In this document: piece by piece, positions 1 through 5,511 of the stretch
How the letters are laid out: each line of letters begins with the position of its first letter
Position numbering within the stretch: position 1 is the first letter of the stretch
DNA from: an uncultured Methanomicrobiales archaeon
Lineage (GTDB): Archaea; Thermoplasmatota; Thermoplasmata; Methanomassiliicoccales; Methanomethylophilaceae
NCBI GenBank assembly: GCA_946528255.1
Contig: CAMMYR010000049.1
Coordinates: forward strand, 1-5,692
Direction of reading: 5' to 3'
Length of the DNA stretch: 5,692 nucleotides
The notes under the pieces: generated by a model
Seen by the model: the letters and a program-made list of their open reading frames with translations, nothing else
Told to the model about the DNA's origin: nothing
The model's database searches: none
Translations under genes and position numbers: made by a program

Positions 1-771
1 GACGGAGATGGAGACGAGGGCCTTCATCCCGCGGAAGGCGCATTCCCCGATATCGGAGACGGAAGCGGGGATGGACAGGGACCTGACCTTCAGCGCTCCG
101 TCGAATGCATAGTCCCCGATTGTGAGGAGGTTGACTCCCAGGGAGACGGACTCGAGGTTCTTGTTCTCAGACAGCGCATAATCTCCGATCTCGGATACGG
201 AGGACGGCAGGGCGAGGGAGGTGCCGGCCTTCGCGGGTGGATACCTCAGCAGGACGTCGGGGAGACCGGCGGATGCGGTGTAGAGGGAATCGTTGTTGAC
301 GATGATCCTGGTGTTCTCGGGGTCGATGGTGAACTTCTCCAGCTTGCCCATGTTCCCGAAGGCGTTGTCGCCCACGGATACGGCGGAAGCGGAGATCTGC
401 ACCTCGGTCACGTTGGTGAAACCGTACAGGGCGTAGCCGCCTATGGTGGTCAGCTTGTCGCCGAACACGACCTTGGCCGCGAGGCTCTGGTAATCGATCG
501 TGGTGTCCTGCGATCTGAGCCATGTCCTGTCGCCTTTGGTGGCATCCGTGAAATTCGGCATAGGGCCGGTGGTGTCCGCGTTCAGCGTCAATGTGCTCGT
601 GCTGCTATCCCATGTAGCCGTGACGGTGACGTCGTTCTCCGCTCCGGAGGACTGGTCCACGGCCACGACGGATACGGCCAGCACCATGGCGATGACGGCC
701 ATCGCCGCCAGCAGCCTGTACTTTCCCTCGCGGCTTTTACCGCGATCATCATGATTCGTTCTCTCGCCCAT
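1..771 (-). CDS. BspA-like leucine-rich-repeat surface protein, N-terminal part (cut by left window edge)
   Basis: The open frame runs from an ATG at 771 to position 1 without a stop, giving 257 residues of a longer protein. Residues 1-17 are polar and charged. Residues 18-38 (YRLLAAMAVIAMVLAVSVVA...) form a hydrophobic segment that should act as a signal peptide or membrane anchor, followed by a small-residue stretch SSGAEN. Residues 107-257 hold LRR_5/BspA-type repeats with the recurring pattern 'sV..IGdyAF.g...L.s.si', for example SVSEIGDYALSENKNLESVS at 191-210, LLTIGDYAFDG at 215-225 and VSDIGECAFRGMKAL at 238-252. Residues 151-190 match the N..Y...yP.ak insert seen between such repeats. 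Proteins of this family are exported and thought to act in surface adhesion or interaction; the ligand is unknown. The start is the first possible one: no ATG, GTG or TTG precedes it in frame before a TAA stop. No good Shine-Dalgarno sequence precedes it. The C-terminus and any anchor lie outside the window. Confidence 0.88.
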   Translation of the reverse strand, partial: MGERTNHDDRGKSREGKYRLLAAMAVIAMVLAVSVVAVDQSSGAENDVTVTATWDSSTSTLTLNADTTGPMPNFTDATKGDRTWLRSQDTTIDYQSLAAKVVFGDKLTTIGGYALYGFTNVTEVQISASAVSVGDNAFGNMGKLEKFTIDPENTRIIVNNDSLYTASAGLPDVLLRYPPAKAGTSLALPSSVSEIGDYALSENKNLESVSLGVNLLTIGDYAFDGALKVRSLSIPASVSDIGECAFRGMKALVSISV

Positions 772-795
772 TTTATCGTTTCCGTTCCCGGCTTC

Positions 796-817
796 GGTAT
801 CGGTTGAACCCGATACC
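796..817. promoter_or_regulatory. 8-bp-arm inverted repeat in the leader of the LRR gene
   Basis: GGTATCGG (796-803) and CCGATACC (810-817) are perfect inverted repeats separated by TTGAAC. They lie between the predicted TATA box (about 852-861) and the ATG at 771, so they would be in the transcribed leader. The element could be an RNA hairpin or a dimeric operator. Function is unknown. Confidence 0.45.
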
Positions 818-851
818 CAGTGCCGTCTATTGCCCGCACTATCGGTTCTTC

Positions 852-861
852 CCTTATATAG
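852..861 (-). promoter_or_regulatory. TATA box of the LRR surface-protein gene
   Basis: On the minus strand this reads CTATATAAGG, a good archaeal TATA element. Transcription would start about 25 nt downstream, near 830, giving a leader of about 60 nt before the ATG at 771. The box lies directly beyond and against the stop codon (862-864) of the upstream ATPase gene, so the intergenic space is used fully. A second, weaker match (CTATATTAAC, about 874-883) lies inside the ATPase coding region. No experimental support is visible. Confidence 0.55.
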
Positions 862-2274
862 TTAGGGGTAAGTTAATATAGAGAGCGTAGGTCCGGCCCT
901 TCGGCTCCAGCCTGGAAACAAGTCGTCCAGCGAGACCAGCTCGAGATCGTCCCTGGATTCCGCCAGTTCGATCAGGTCGTCGGTGAAACCGCTCTTGGAG
1001 AATAGCATGAACCGGACGCTGTTGTAGCCCTTCACGAATCCGGAACGGAACAGGAGTTCCTCGAAGGCCGATGTGCCAGTCTTGCGGTTTCTGAATTTGC
1101 ATTCGGCCATTATCGCGTATCTTTCCCTGCCGTCCACCACTTCGGCGACAATGTCGATATCCGAGGTCTCGTCGCCGGTACGCCCCCACCATTTCCCGAT
1201 CCTCTTGCAGAGGAACCTCCTCCTGACATAGTCCATGCACACATCCTCGAATCTGAATCCGAGGAATGTGGATATCTCCCCGCCCATGGCGTCATAGGCG
1301 GCGTCCCTCTTCGGCGAAGAGGCCAAGTCCATATTGCGGTAAAGGACCATGTGCCAGAATCCAACGAGCGGGTCCTTTATCCTGTAGATACGCGTCTTCC
1401 CATCGGTATTTGCCATGGGGGTGAGGTGATCGACGATGTCCATGTCCTCCATCTGCCTGAGATACTTGCCGCAGATGGCCCTGGATAATCCCTCCTTCTC
1501 CGCGATCTCCTTCACATCCGTGCACCCCTGGGCTATGTCCAGGAGTATTGCCTCTATGGTTGGCACTGGACTGAGCTCGAGGGAGATCATATTCACGGCC
1601 TCATCCGCGAGGGGCGCGTTCGGGCCCAGCAGGCGGTTGGTCACCATTTCCCTGAAGGATCCATCCTGGATGATCTCATGGTATGCCGGATAACCGCCTA
1701 TGACCATATAGGTCTCCAAGGCATCCATGCGGCTCATCTCCGGGTGCATGGCCTCGCACTGCCAATAATGGAGCTGCCTGATATGGATGCGGTTGACGAA
1801 TCTCCCGTATAGAGGCCTGTCCTCGCTCTCGATTTCCTTCCTGATCTTCGAAACGGCCGAACTGCATACTATCAGCATAGATCCGCTGTCCTTCAACGAA
1901 TGGTCTATGAAGTGCTGGAGCTCCGAAGATGCATGGGGGGATTGATCCAGAAGATACGCCAGCTCATCCATGAAGATCACGATATCGTCTTCGGCGATGG
2001 TTTCCTGCAGGAGATCCAGCGCCTGCTGGAAACCCGTCAAGCCGCGAGGCTCCGACCCCGTGAAACGGGCTATGGCGGCATCCATCAGAGCCGCGTTCTT
2101 ACCTTCGGTGCTTTTTATGAAAGAGAAGCGGATGTGCTTCTTATCCTTGCAGAAGTTGTCCACGAGGGTCGTCTTCCCGATCCTCCTCCTCCCATAGACG
2201 GCGCAGGTCTTCGGGGATCTTCCGGACCATATCCCTTCCAGGACCCTCAGCTCCTCTCCTCTTCCAACGAACAT
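862..2274 (-). CDS. Archaeal ATPase with C-terminal DUF234 (PD-(D/E)XK-like) domain
   Basis: A 470-residue protein of the archaeal ATPase (P-loop, STAND/AAA-related) plus DUF234 type. Residues 1-10 (MFVGRGEELR) are the usual family start. The Walker A motif is GRRRIGKTT (28-36, Lys34). Walker B is IVIFMDEL (98-105, Asp103/Glu104), and a sensor-like strand MLIVCSSA is at 133-140. Residues about 235-300 look like a winged helix, followed by the family hallmark DPLVGFWHMVLYRN (301-314). The C-terminal domain keeps a nuclease-like set of acidic residues: Glu343, SDIDIVAEV (Asp374) and AECKFRN (Glu391, Lys393). All key residues are present, so it appears intact. Known biology of the family is poor; ATP-dependent action on DNA, or a role in accessory or defence loci, is inference. 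The start has no Shine-Dalgarno sequence and sits beside a 7-bp-arm hairpin. The stop is TAA. Two palindromes upstream may regulate it. Confidence 0.9.
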   Translation of the reverse strand: MFVGRGEELRVLEGIWSGRSPKTCAVYGRRRIGKTTLVDNFCKDKKHIRFSFIKSTEGKNAALMDAAIARFTGSEPRGLTGFQQALDLLQETIAEDDIVIFMDELAYLLDQSPHASSELQHFIDHSLKDSGSMLIVCSSAVSKIRKEIESEDRPLYGRFVNRIHIRQLHYWQCEAMHPEMSRMDALETYMVIGGYPAYHEIIQDGSFREMVTNRLLGPNAPLADEAVNMISLELSPVPTIEAILLDIAQGCTDVKEIAEKEGLSRAICGKYLRQMEDMDIVDHLTPMANTDGKTRIYRIKDPLVGFWHMVLYRNMDLASSPKRDAAYDAMGGEISTFLGFRFEDVCMDYVRRRFLCKRIGKWWGRTGDETSDIDIVAEVVDGRERYAIMAECKFRNRKTGTSAFEELLFRSGFVKGYNSVRFMLFSKSGFTDDLIELAESRDDLELVSLDDLFPGWSRRAGPTLSILTYP

Positions 2275-2276
2275 GT

Positions 2277-2293
2277 ATGGGACATGGTCCCAT
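2277..2293. promoter_or_regulatory. Inverted repeat immediately upstream of the ATPase start codon
   Basis: ATGGGAC (2277-2283) and GTCCCAT (2287-2293) pair perfectly around a 3-nt loop, ending 2 nt before the ATG (2272-2274, read on the minus strand). The stem contains two ATGs on the coding strand that are out of frame with the gene. With no Shine-Dalgarno sequence, this could be a translational hairpin or an operator over the transcription start. A weak AT-rich element (CTCAAATAC, about 2296-2304 on the minus strand) sits at a distance that would suit a leaderless transcript. Confidence 0.4.
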
Positions 2294-2316
2294 GGGTATT
2301 TGAGTATTACGATATT

Positions 2317-2334
2317 GTAAACATTTTTGTTTAC
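2317..2334. promoter_or_regulatory. Palindromic candidate operator, copy 1 (ATPase promoter)
   Basis: GTAAACA (2317-2323), TTTT, TGTTTAC (2328-2334) form a perfect 7-bp-arm palindrome with a 4-nt centre. It lies 43-60 bp upstream of the ATPase ATG, in the most AT-rich stretch of the window. The symmetry and promoter position fit a dimeric transcription factor site. The regulator is not identifiable here. Confidence 0.5.
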
Positions 2335-2345
2335 TATTTTTTTTA

Positions 2346-2363
2346 GTAAACATTTTTGTTTAA
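2346..2363. promoter_or_regulatory. Palindromic candidate operator, copy 2 (ATPase promoter)
   Basis: GTAAACA (2346-2352), TTTT, TGTTTAA (2357-2363) repeats copy 1 with a single changed end base, leaving 6 paired positions per arm. Start-to-start spacing from copy 1 is 29 bp, a little under three helical turns. The two sites are joined by a T-rich spacer (about 2335-2345). A paired arrangement argues for cooperative protein binding rather than a chance AT-rich palindrome. Confidence 0.48.
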
Positions 2364-2490
2364 GATTTTAGATGGAAGGCATGCATCGGCAAGTGCGGGA
2401 CCATATCTCGTTCAGAATCCTTCTGAGGGAACCGTACGCTCAGGGGATCCGATGCAGTCGAGTCGGAAGCAGGATCGGTACTGGATAGAG

Positions 2491-2563
2491 TGGGCCTGCC
2501 CGGATTTGAACCGGAGTCAATGGCTCCCAAAGCCACAAGTATACCAAGCTAGCCCACAGGCCC
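2491..2563 (-). tRNA. tRNA-Pro(UGG)
   Basis: Read on the minus strand, 73 nt fold as a tRNA. The acceptor stem GGGCCTG (2557-2563) pairs with CAGGCCC (2492-2498), with discriminator A complementary to 2491. The anticodon stem GTGGC/GCCAT flanks the loop TTTGGGA (2525-2531), giving anticodon TGG at 2527-2529, which reads proline CCN codons. The T-stem TCCGG/CCGGG encloses loop TTCAAAT. T8, A14, G18-G19, A21 and the G15-C48 pair are present. There is no intron. CCA is not encoded: the bases after the discriminator are CTC, so the product depends on the CCA-adding enzyme encoded just upstream. The D-stem is weak, with only two plausible pairs (G10-U25, G11-C24) and mismatches at 12-23 and 13-22. 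Confidence 0.93.
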
Positions 2564-2585
2564 ACGTTACTCCGAACGCCGACCG

Positions 2586-2593
2586 ATTATTAA
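2586..2593 (-). promoter_or_regulatory. Candidate TATA box of tRNA-Pro, overlapping the cca stop codon
   Basis: On the minus strand this reads TTAATAAT, centred about 26 nt upstream of the first base of the mature tRNA (2563), the usual archaeal TATA-to-start distance. It includes the TAA stop of cca (2590-2592). The tRNA could therefore be transcribed on its own as well as by readthrough from cca. Confidence 0.45.
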
Positions 2594-3936
2594 CCTATTC
2601 GGTGCTCCCACGGGAACAGCGGCCTCAGGAGGTCCGTCAGGAGCATCCTGTCCCCTCCGTCCAAGGCATCGTCGTGGCCCAGGACCCTGATGGTCGCCGG
2701 ATCCATGTCCCTGCCTATGCCCATGGAGGATGCCTCGCTCACGAGCATCGTCGCCGCATCGGTGTACTGGCGGTCCACGGTTACCACCCACAGCCCGTCC
2801 TCTATGAACGGCTCCCCGTAGGATGCGCCCTCCCAGTGGTCCAGGAAGTTCAGGGATGCGTCCGCGACCCACACCGGGGGCCCCCGGTGCTTGAACGTCT
2901 TGGAAACTTTGTCCCTCTCCATCTCCAGGGCCACGGTCATCTCCCTGCCGTCCATGGAATGCACCGCGCGGATCACGTTGAACCCGAACTCGTCCAGCTT
3001 CCTGGATACGGCGTACTGGGTCTTCCATAATTGCGAAGCCAGTACATCCTCCAATACGTCCGGGCGGTCGAACCTGACGACCATCAGCCTGGTGCCGTGG
3101 CTCTCGGCCGCGGCCCTCAGCTCCGCGTGCGTCATGGGGGTCCTCTCCGGCGGGAAGAAGAAGTCCTCCGACGGTTCCGACAGGTAGCACCTGGAGGCCC
3201 ATATGAACAGTGCCAGCGTATCCTGATGCACAGCGGACGCCACGTTCCTCCTTGGGTCCACGGGATCGTATACCACCAACGGCGCCTTCATCCTCTCCCC
3301 GGCATATTTTATGGATAGGACGGTGCCGGTGCGCCATGTCGAAGCGGCGGCTTCCAGAACGGCCCTGAAAGACCTGTATTTCACTATCAGCAGCTCGCAC
3401 AGGTACCCGGAGAATCCCCTGGAGTCCTGCTCGGCGCCGTAGGCGCCGATGCCCTTCATGAACTTCTTCAGCAGCCTGACCTGGTCCCTCCCGGGCTGGT
3501 CCAGCTCCTTCGTGATGAACGCCGTGTGGAACGGGGTGCGGTCCACCGCCGTCCTGAGGTTATCGGTGGAGGACAGGTTGTAGCATGGAACGAGATCCAC
3601 CTCTATCCCCTCGAACATCCCCCTGGTGTACGGATGCTCGGAGAAGATCCTCTCCCCGTGGAGGATGTCCTCGCCGGCCTTCAGGCCGACCCTCTCCATA
3701 TCCCTCTTCGGAACGGATTCTGGGAACAGCATGAACAGATCCAGATCCGGATCGGAAAGGAACGTCCCCTTGGAATAGGAGCCGGTAAACATCAGGTCCA
3801 CCTCTATGCCATGGTCCAGCACATAATCCTGGACCATGCTCTTGAGGCGGGAGGCGCGCTCGTTGATCGATAGGACCTCGTCGCTCGATGGGATGATCCT
3901 CTCCAGAATCCTGCGCTCCACGGTATCCGCGTCCAT
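2590..3936 (-). CDS. cca: CCA tRNA nucleotidyltransferase, class I (archaeal type)
   Basis: A 448-residue enzyme that adds or repairs the 3'-terminal CCA of tRNAs using CTP and ATP without a nucleic acid template. The nucleotidyltransferase core contains GSYSKGTFLSDPDLDLF (52-68), with the metal-binding carboxylates Asp64 and Asp66 and the third aspartate in IEVDLVPCYN (Asp114). Further family blocks are AVDRTPFHTAFI (130-141), VRLLKKFMKGIGAYGAEQ (153-170) and RGFSGYLCELLIVKY (173-187), the latter nearly identical to the Archaeoglobus fulgidus enzyme. VVYDPVDPRRNVA then leads into the tail/body domains. Length is normal for archaeal enzymes (about 440 residues). The start at 3936 has a strong GGAGG, 7 nt from the ATG. 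The gene ends 26 nt before tRNA-Pro on the same strand; that tRNA lacks an encoded CCA, so enzyme and substrate genes are neighbours. It appears intact, with a TAA stop. Confidence 0.96.
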   Translation of the reverse strand: MDADTVERRILERIIPSSDEVLSINERASRLKSMVQDYVLDHGIEVDLMFTGSYSKGTFLSDPDLDLFMLFPESVPKRDMERVGLKAGEDILHGERIFSEHPYTRGMFEGIEVDLVPCYNLSSTDNLRTAVDRTPFHTAFITKELDQPGRDQVRLLKKFMKGIGAYGAEQDSRGFSGYLCELLIVKYRSFRAVLEAAASTWRTGTVLSIKYAGERMKAPLVVYDPVDPRRNVASAVHQDTLALFIWASRCYLSEPSEDFFFPPERTPMTHAELRAAAESHGTRLMVVRFDRPDVLEDVLASQLWKTQYAVSRKLDEFGFNVIRAVHSMDGREMTVALEMERDKVSKTFKHRGPPVWVADASLNFLDHWEGASYGEPFIEDGLWVVTVDRQYTDAATMLVSEASSMGIGRDMDPATIRVLGHDDALDGGDRMLLTDLLRPLFPWEHRIG

Positions 3937-3997
3937 GCCTGCTCCTCCTTCGCGCTGGGATTGGTATCGTCGGTATTATTCCTTTGCGCCACGGCTG

Positions 3998-4011
3998 ATA
4001 AATATATTTAT
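3998..4011. promoter_or_regulatory. Palindromic TATA box of cca, possibly bidirectional
   Basis: ATAAATATATTTAT is a perfect 14-bp palindrome and the best TATA element in the window. On the minus strand it would start transcription near 3978, leaving a leader of about 40 nt with GGAGG before the cca ATG. Because it reads the same on both strands, it could also start rightward transcripts near 4030 toward the glycine-rich ORF and the Rpn gene. Confidence 0.6.
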
Positions 4012-4026
4012 GTATGCAGAACCAAT

Positions 4027-4095
4027 ATGGTTGCCGGGTATGGCCATGGCGGAGGCGGGCCGTACGGAGGGAGAATGCCTCCGGGAGGCGGATGA
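4027..4095 (+). CDS. Possible glycine-rich micro-ORF (22 residues)
   Basis: ATG at 4027 opens a 22-codon frame ending in TGA at 4093-4095. Half of the residues are glycine (11 of 22), with Tyr, His, Pro and Arg; the start is MVAGYGHGGGG. The ATG lies about 22 nt downstream of the centre of the palindromic TATA box, so a nearly leaderless transcript is conceivable. There is no Shine-Dalgarno sequence. Glycine-rich short frames arise easily by chance in GGN-rich DNA, so this could be no gene at all. It is not recognisable as any known family. Confidence 0.2.
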   Translation: MVAGYGHGGGGPYGGRMPPGGG

Positions 4096-4201
4096 CAGAG
4101 GGATAGGGCATCGATTCTAGGCTCCATCAATTGCGTCGACGAAACGATAGGATAAGTAATTCGTCGGAGTAAGACGTCCCGGGGATCCCAACGCGGTCCC
4201 C

Positions 4202-4207
4202 AGGAGG
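4202..4207 (+). promoter_or_regulatory. Shine-Dalgarno site of the Rpn-family gene
   Basis: AGGAGG ends 5 nt before the ATG at 4213 and decides that start; the ATG at 4208 is out of frame and too close. No strong TATA box lies nearby; the best weak candidate is TAAGTAAT around 4154, otherwise the palindromic TATA at 3998-4011 with a long leader. Confidence 0.7.
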
Positions 4208-4212
4208 ATGCA

Positions 4213-5169
4213 ATGACTGAATCAGATGAGGTAACGCCCCGCGATGCTTCGGGGGACCGCGCGTCGCGCGACATAATACGGAACACCTCGTTCCTATCGG
4301 TGCTGATCAAGGAGTTCGTAGAGGATTTCAGCGGGTTCGAACTCGAAGAGCTGAGGGAGATCCTCGGCGGGGGGACGTACGTCAAGGCGATAGACCCGGA
4401 GCTCTACAACTCCCGCTTCGCGAGATCGGCGATGGACAACCTGTTCGATATCAAACTCCCCGGGGGCGCGTACGATACGGCCGTACTCGTGAACGTGGAG
4501 ATGGAGAAGAGGATGAGGAACATGGCCGAGCTGGTCAACCGCGGGGTCCACTACTGCTGCTCGCTGATAGCGGACCAGAGGGAGATCGGCGCCGATTCCT
4601 ATTACGGCAATATCAAAAAGGCGTACAGCATCTGGATATTGGGCAACCCGCCGCCGGGGCTCGAGGGCAGGTCCGAGTCGTACTCCCTGATGGGGAAGAC
4701 GCCGGAGGCCGTAAGGCTCTGGAACGGCGGGCTGATCAACGTGGTGGTGATCGGGCTCCGCGATCCCAGGACGGAGTGGGAGCCGGAGGCCCTGAGATAC
4801 ATCTCGGCGGCCCTGTATCCGGGGTTGACGGCAGACGAACGCAAGAAGATACTCGAGGGAATGGAAATGCAGCTGAACGAGATAATGGAAGCGGACTTCA
4901 GGAAGCTGACCGCTGAGGAGCAGGGCATCAGGGAGATGGTCGAGGAGGGCAGGACCCAAGGCAGAATCCAGGGGGAAGCCAGCGGCTACTCCAAGGGCAG
5001 AGCCGAATCCGATGCGGACAAGAACGGGAGGATCGCCGATGCGGTGATGCGGAGGATGGAATCCGACGGCATCACCGCGGAGGAGGCCCTGGACATCTTC
5101 GGCTTCGACGAGGAGCTCAGGGAGGAGGTCCTGGCCGTCATAAGGGACAGGACACGATCCCCACTGTGA
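4213..5169 (+). CDS. Rpn/YhgA-type PD-(D/E)XK nuclease-family protein (PDDEXK_2)
   Basis: A 318-residue protein in two parts. Residues about 18-205 match the PD-(D/E)XK family of Rpn proteins and 'transposase-like' nucleases: an N-terminal helix, FDIKLPGGAYDTAVLVNVEM (78-97) with Glu96, then RGVHYCCSLIADQREIGADS (110-129) and YSIWILGNPP (138-147). The catalytic strand usually ends ExQ or ExK; here it reads Glu96-Met-Glu98, so activity is uncertain. Residues 217-318 are a charged helical tail with tetrapeptide repeats GRTQ-GRIQ-GEAS-GYSK-GRAE (246-265). It ends with an ITAEEALDIFGFDEELREEV module (287-306). In E. coli Rpn proteins are DNA endonucleases, toxic when unrestrained, and act in phage defence. 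The tail of this gene is exactly the unit duplicated downstream. An internal Met219, with a GAGGG 7 nt before it, could give a separate 100-residue tail product. Start at 4213 is supported by AGGAGG. Confidence 0.82.
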   Translation: MTESDEVTPRDASGDRASRDIIRNTSFLSVLIKEFVEDFSGFELEELREILGGGTYVKAIDPELYNSRFARSAMDNLFDIKLPGGAYDTAVLVNVEMEKRMRNMAELVNRGVHYCCSLIADQREIGADSYYGNIKKAYSIWILGNPPPGLEGRSESYSLMGKTPEAVRLWNGGLINVVVIGLRDPRTEWEPEALRYISAALYPGLTADERKKILEGMEMQLNEIMEADFRKLTAEEQGIREMVEEGRTQGRIQGEASGYSKGRAESDADKNGRIADAVMRRMESDGITAEEALDIFGFDEELREEVLAVIRDRTRSPL

Positions 5170-5178
5170 CGTGCCGAT
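4846..5178 (+). repeat. 333-bp tandem repeat, copy A (inside the Rpn-family gene)
   Basis: This is the 3' third of the Rpn-family gene plus its TGA stop and 9 bp of spacer. It aligns base for base with copy B at an offset of exactly 333 bp. In the reading frame from 4861 to the stop it differs from B in 8 codons (E218G, N222S, K231R, R263K and four silent changes). Its last 128 bp (5051-5178) are identical to B. Confidence 0.95.
4855..4869 (+). promoter_or_regulatory. Possible internal ribosome-binding site and start (gene within gene)
   Basis: GAGGG (4855-4859) precedes ATG 4867-4869 by 7 nt, inside the full-length gene and in frame. Initiation here would yield residues 219-318 alone. The equivalent sites in copies B and C have been changed to a full GGAGG. 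E. coli rpn genes make their small C-terminal product from a comparable internal start; use of this one is inference. Confidence 0.35.
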
Positions 5179-5511
5179 GGGATCCTCGGAGGAATGGGAA
5201 TGCAGCTTAGCGAGATAATGGAAGCGGACTTCAGGAGGCTGACCGCGGAGGAGCAGGGCATCAGGGAGATGGTCGAGGAGGGCAGAACCCAAGGCAGAAT
5301 CCAGGGGGAAGCCAGCGGCTACTCCAAGGGCAAGGCCGAATCCGATGCGGACAAGAACGGGAGGATCGCCGATGCGGTGATGAGGAGGATGGAATCCGAC
5401 GGCATCACCGCGGAGGAGGCCCTGGACATCTTCGGCTTCGACGAGGAGCTCAGGGAGGAGGTCCTGGCCGTCATAAGGGACAGGACACGATCCCCACTGT
5501 GACGTGCCGAT
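5179..5511 (+). repeat. 333-bp tandem repeat, copy B
   Basis: A complete second unit following copy A with no intervening DNA, 111 codons long including TGA, so the reading frame is the same as in copy A. It contains a stand-alone ORF with its own ribosome-binding site. It is identical to copy C over the first 107 bp (5179-5285). Confidence 0.95.
5200..5502 (+). CDS. Free-standing Rpn C-terminal-tail protein (RpnS-like), 100 residues
   Basis: It encodes only the tail of the upstream Rpn-family protein: MQLSEIMEADFRRLTAEEQG..., five tetrapeptide repeats GRTQ-GRIQ-GEAS-GYSK-GKAE, then the ITAEEALDIFGFDEELREEV module. It ends RDRTRSPL like the parent. No nuclease domain is present. The start is set at 5200 because GGAGG (5188-5192) is 7 nt upstream; the in-frame ATG at 5194 is only 1 nt from it. 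It starts 30 nt after the parent's TGA, in the same frame, so it could be translated by coupling or on its own. Four conservative amino-acid changes, four silent changes and no frameshift against the parent suggest the coding sequence is kept. By analogy with E. coli RpnS, it may bind and inhibit the full-length protein. The alternative is an inert duplication remnant. Confidence 0.6.
   Translation: MQLSEIMEADFRRLTAEEQGIREMVEEGRTQGRIQGEASGYSKGKAESDADKNGRIADAVMRRMESDGITAEEALDIFGFDEELREEVLAVIRDRTRSPL

Noticed and set aside
167..839. Short complete open frames on both strands in the left region
   Set aside because: They overlap the LRR protein frame, which has a signal segment and clear repeats; the short frames are Arg- or Ser-rich shadows.
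2364..2490. tRNA 3' end as an integration site for a mobile element
   Set aside because: No second copy of the tRNA 3' end and no integrase are visible in the window. The 2364-2490 spacer holds only a 6-bp-arm inverted repeat (TCAGAA/TTCTGA, 2412-2426) with no clear role.
2872..2889. Perfect 18-bp GC palindrome (CACCGGGGG / CCCCCGGTG)
   Set aside because: It lies inside the conserved cca coding region (HRGPPV) and is explained by Gly-Pro-Pro codons in GC-rich DNA.
2356..3030. 224-codon plus-strand open frame
   Set aside because: It runs through the tRNA gene and antisense to cca, has no recognisable protein features, and is a shadow frame.
5194..5502. Start of the free-standing tail ORF at ATG 5194
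   Set aside because: GGAGG ends only 1 nt before this ATG, whereas it is 7 nt from ATG 5200, like the spacing at the cca start.
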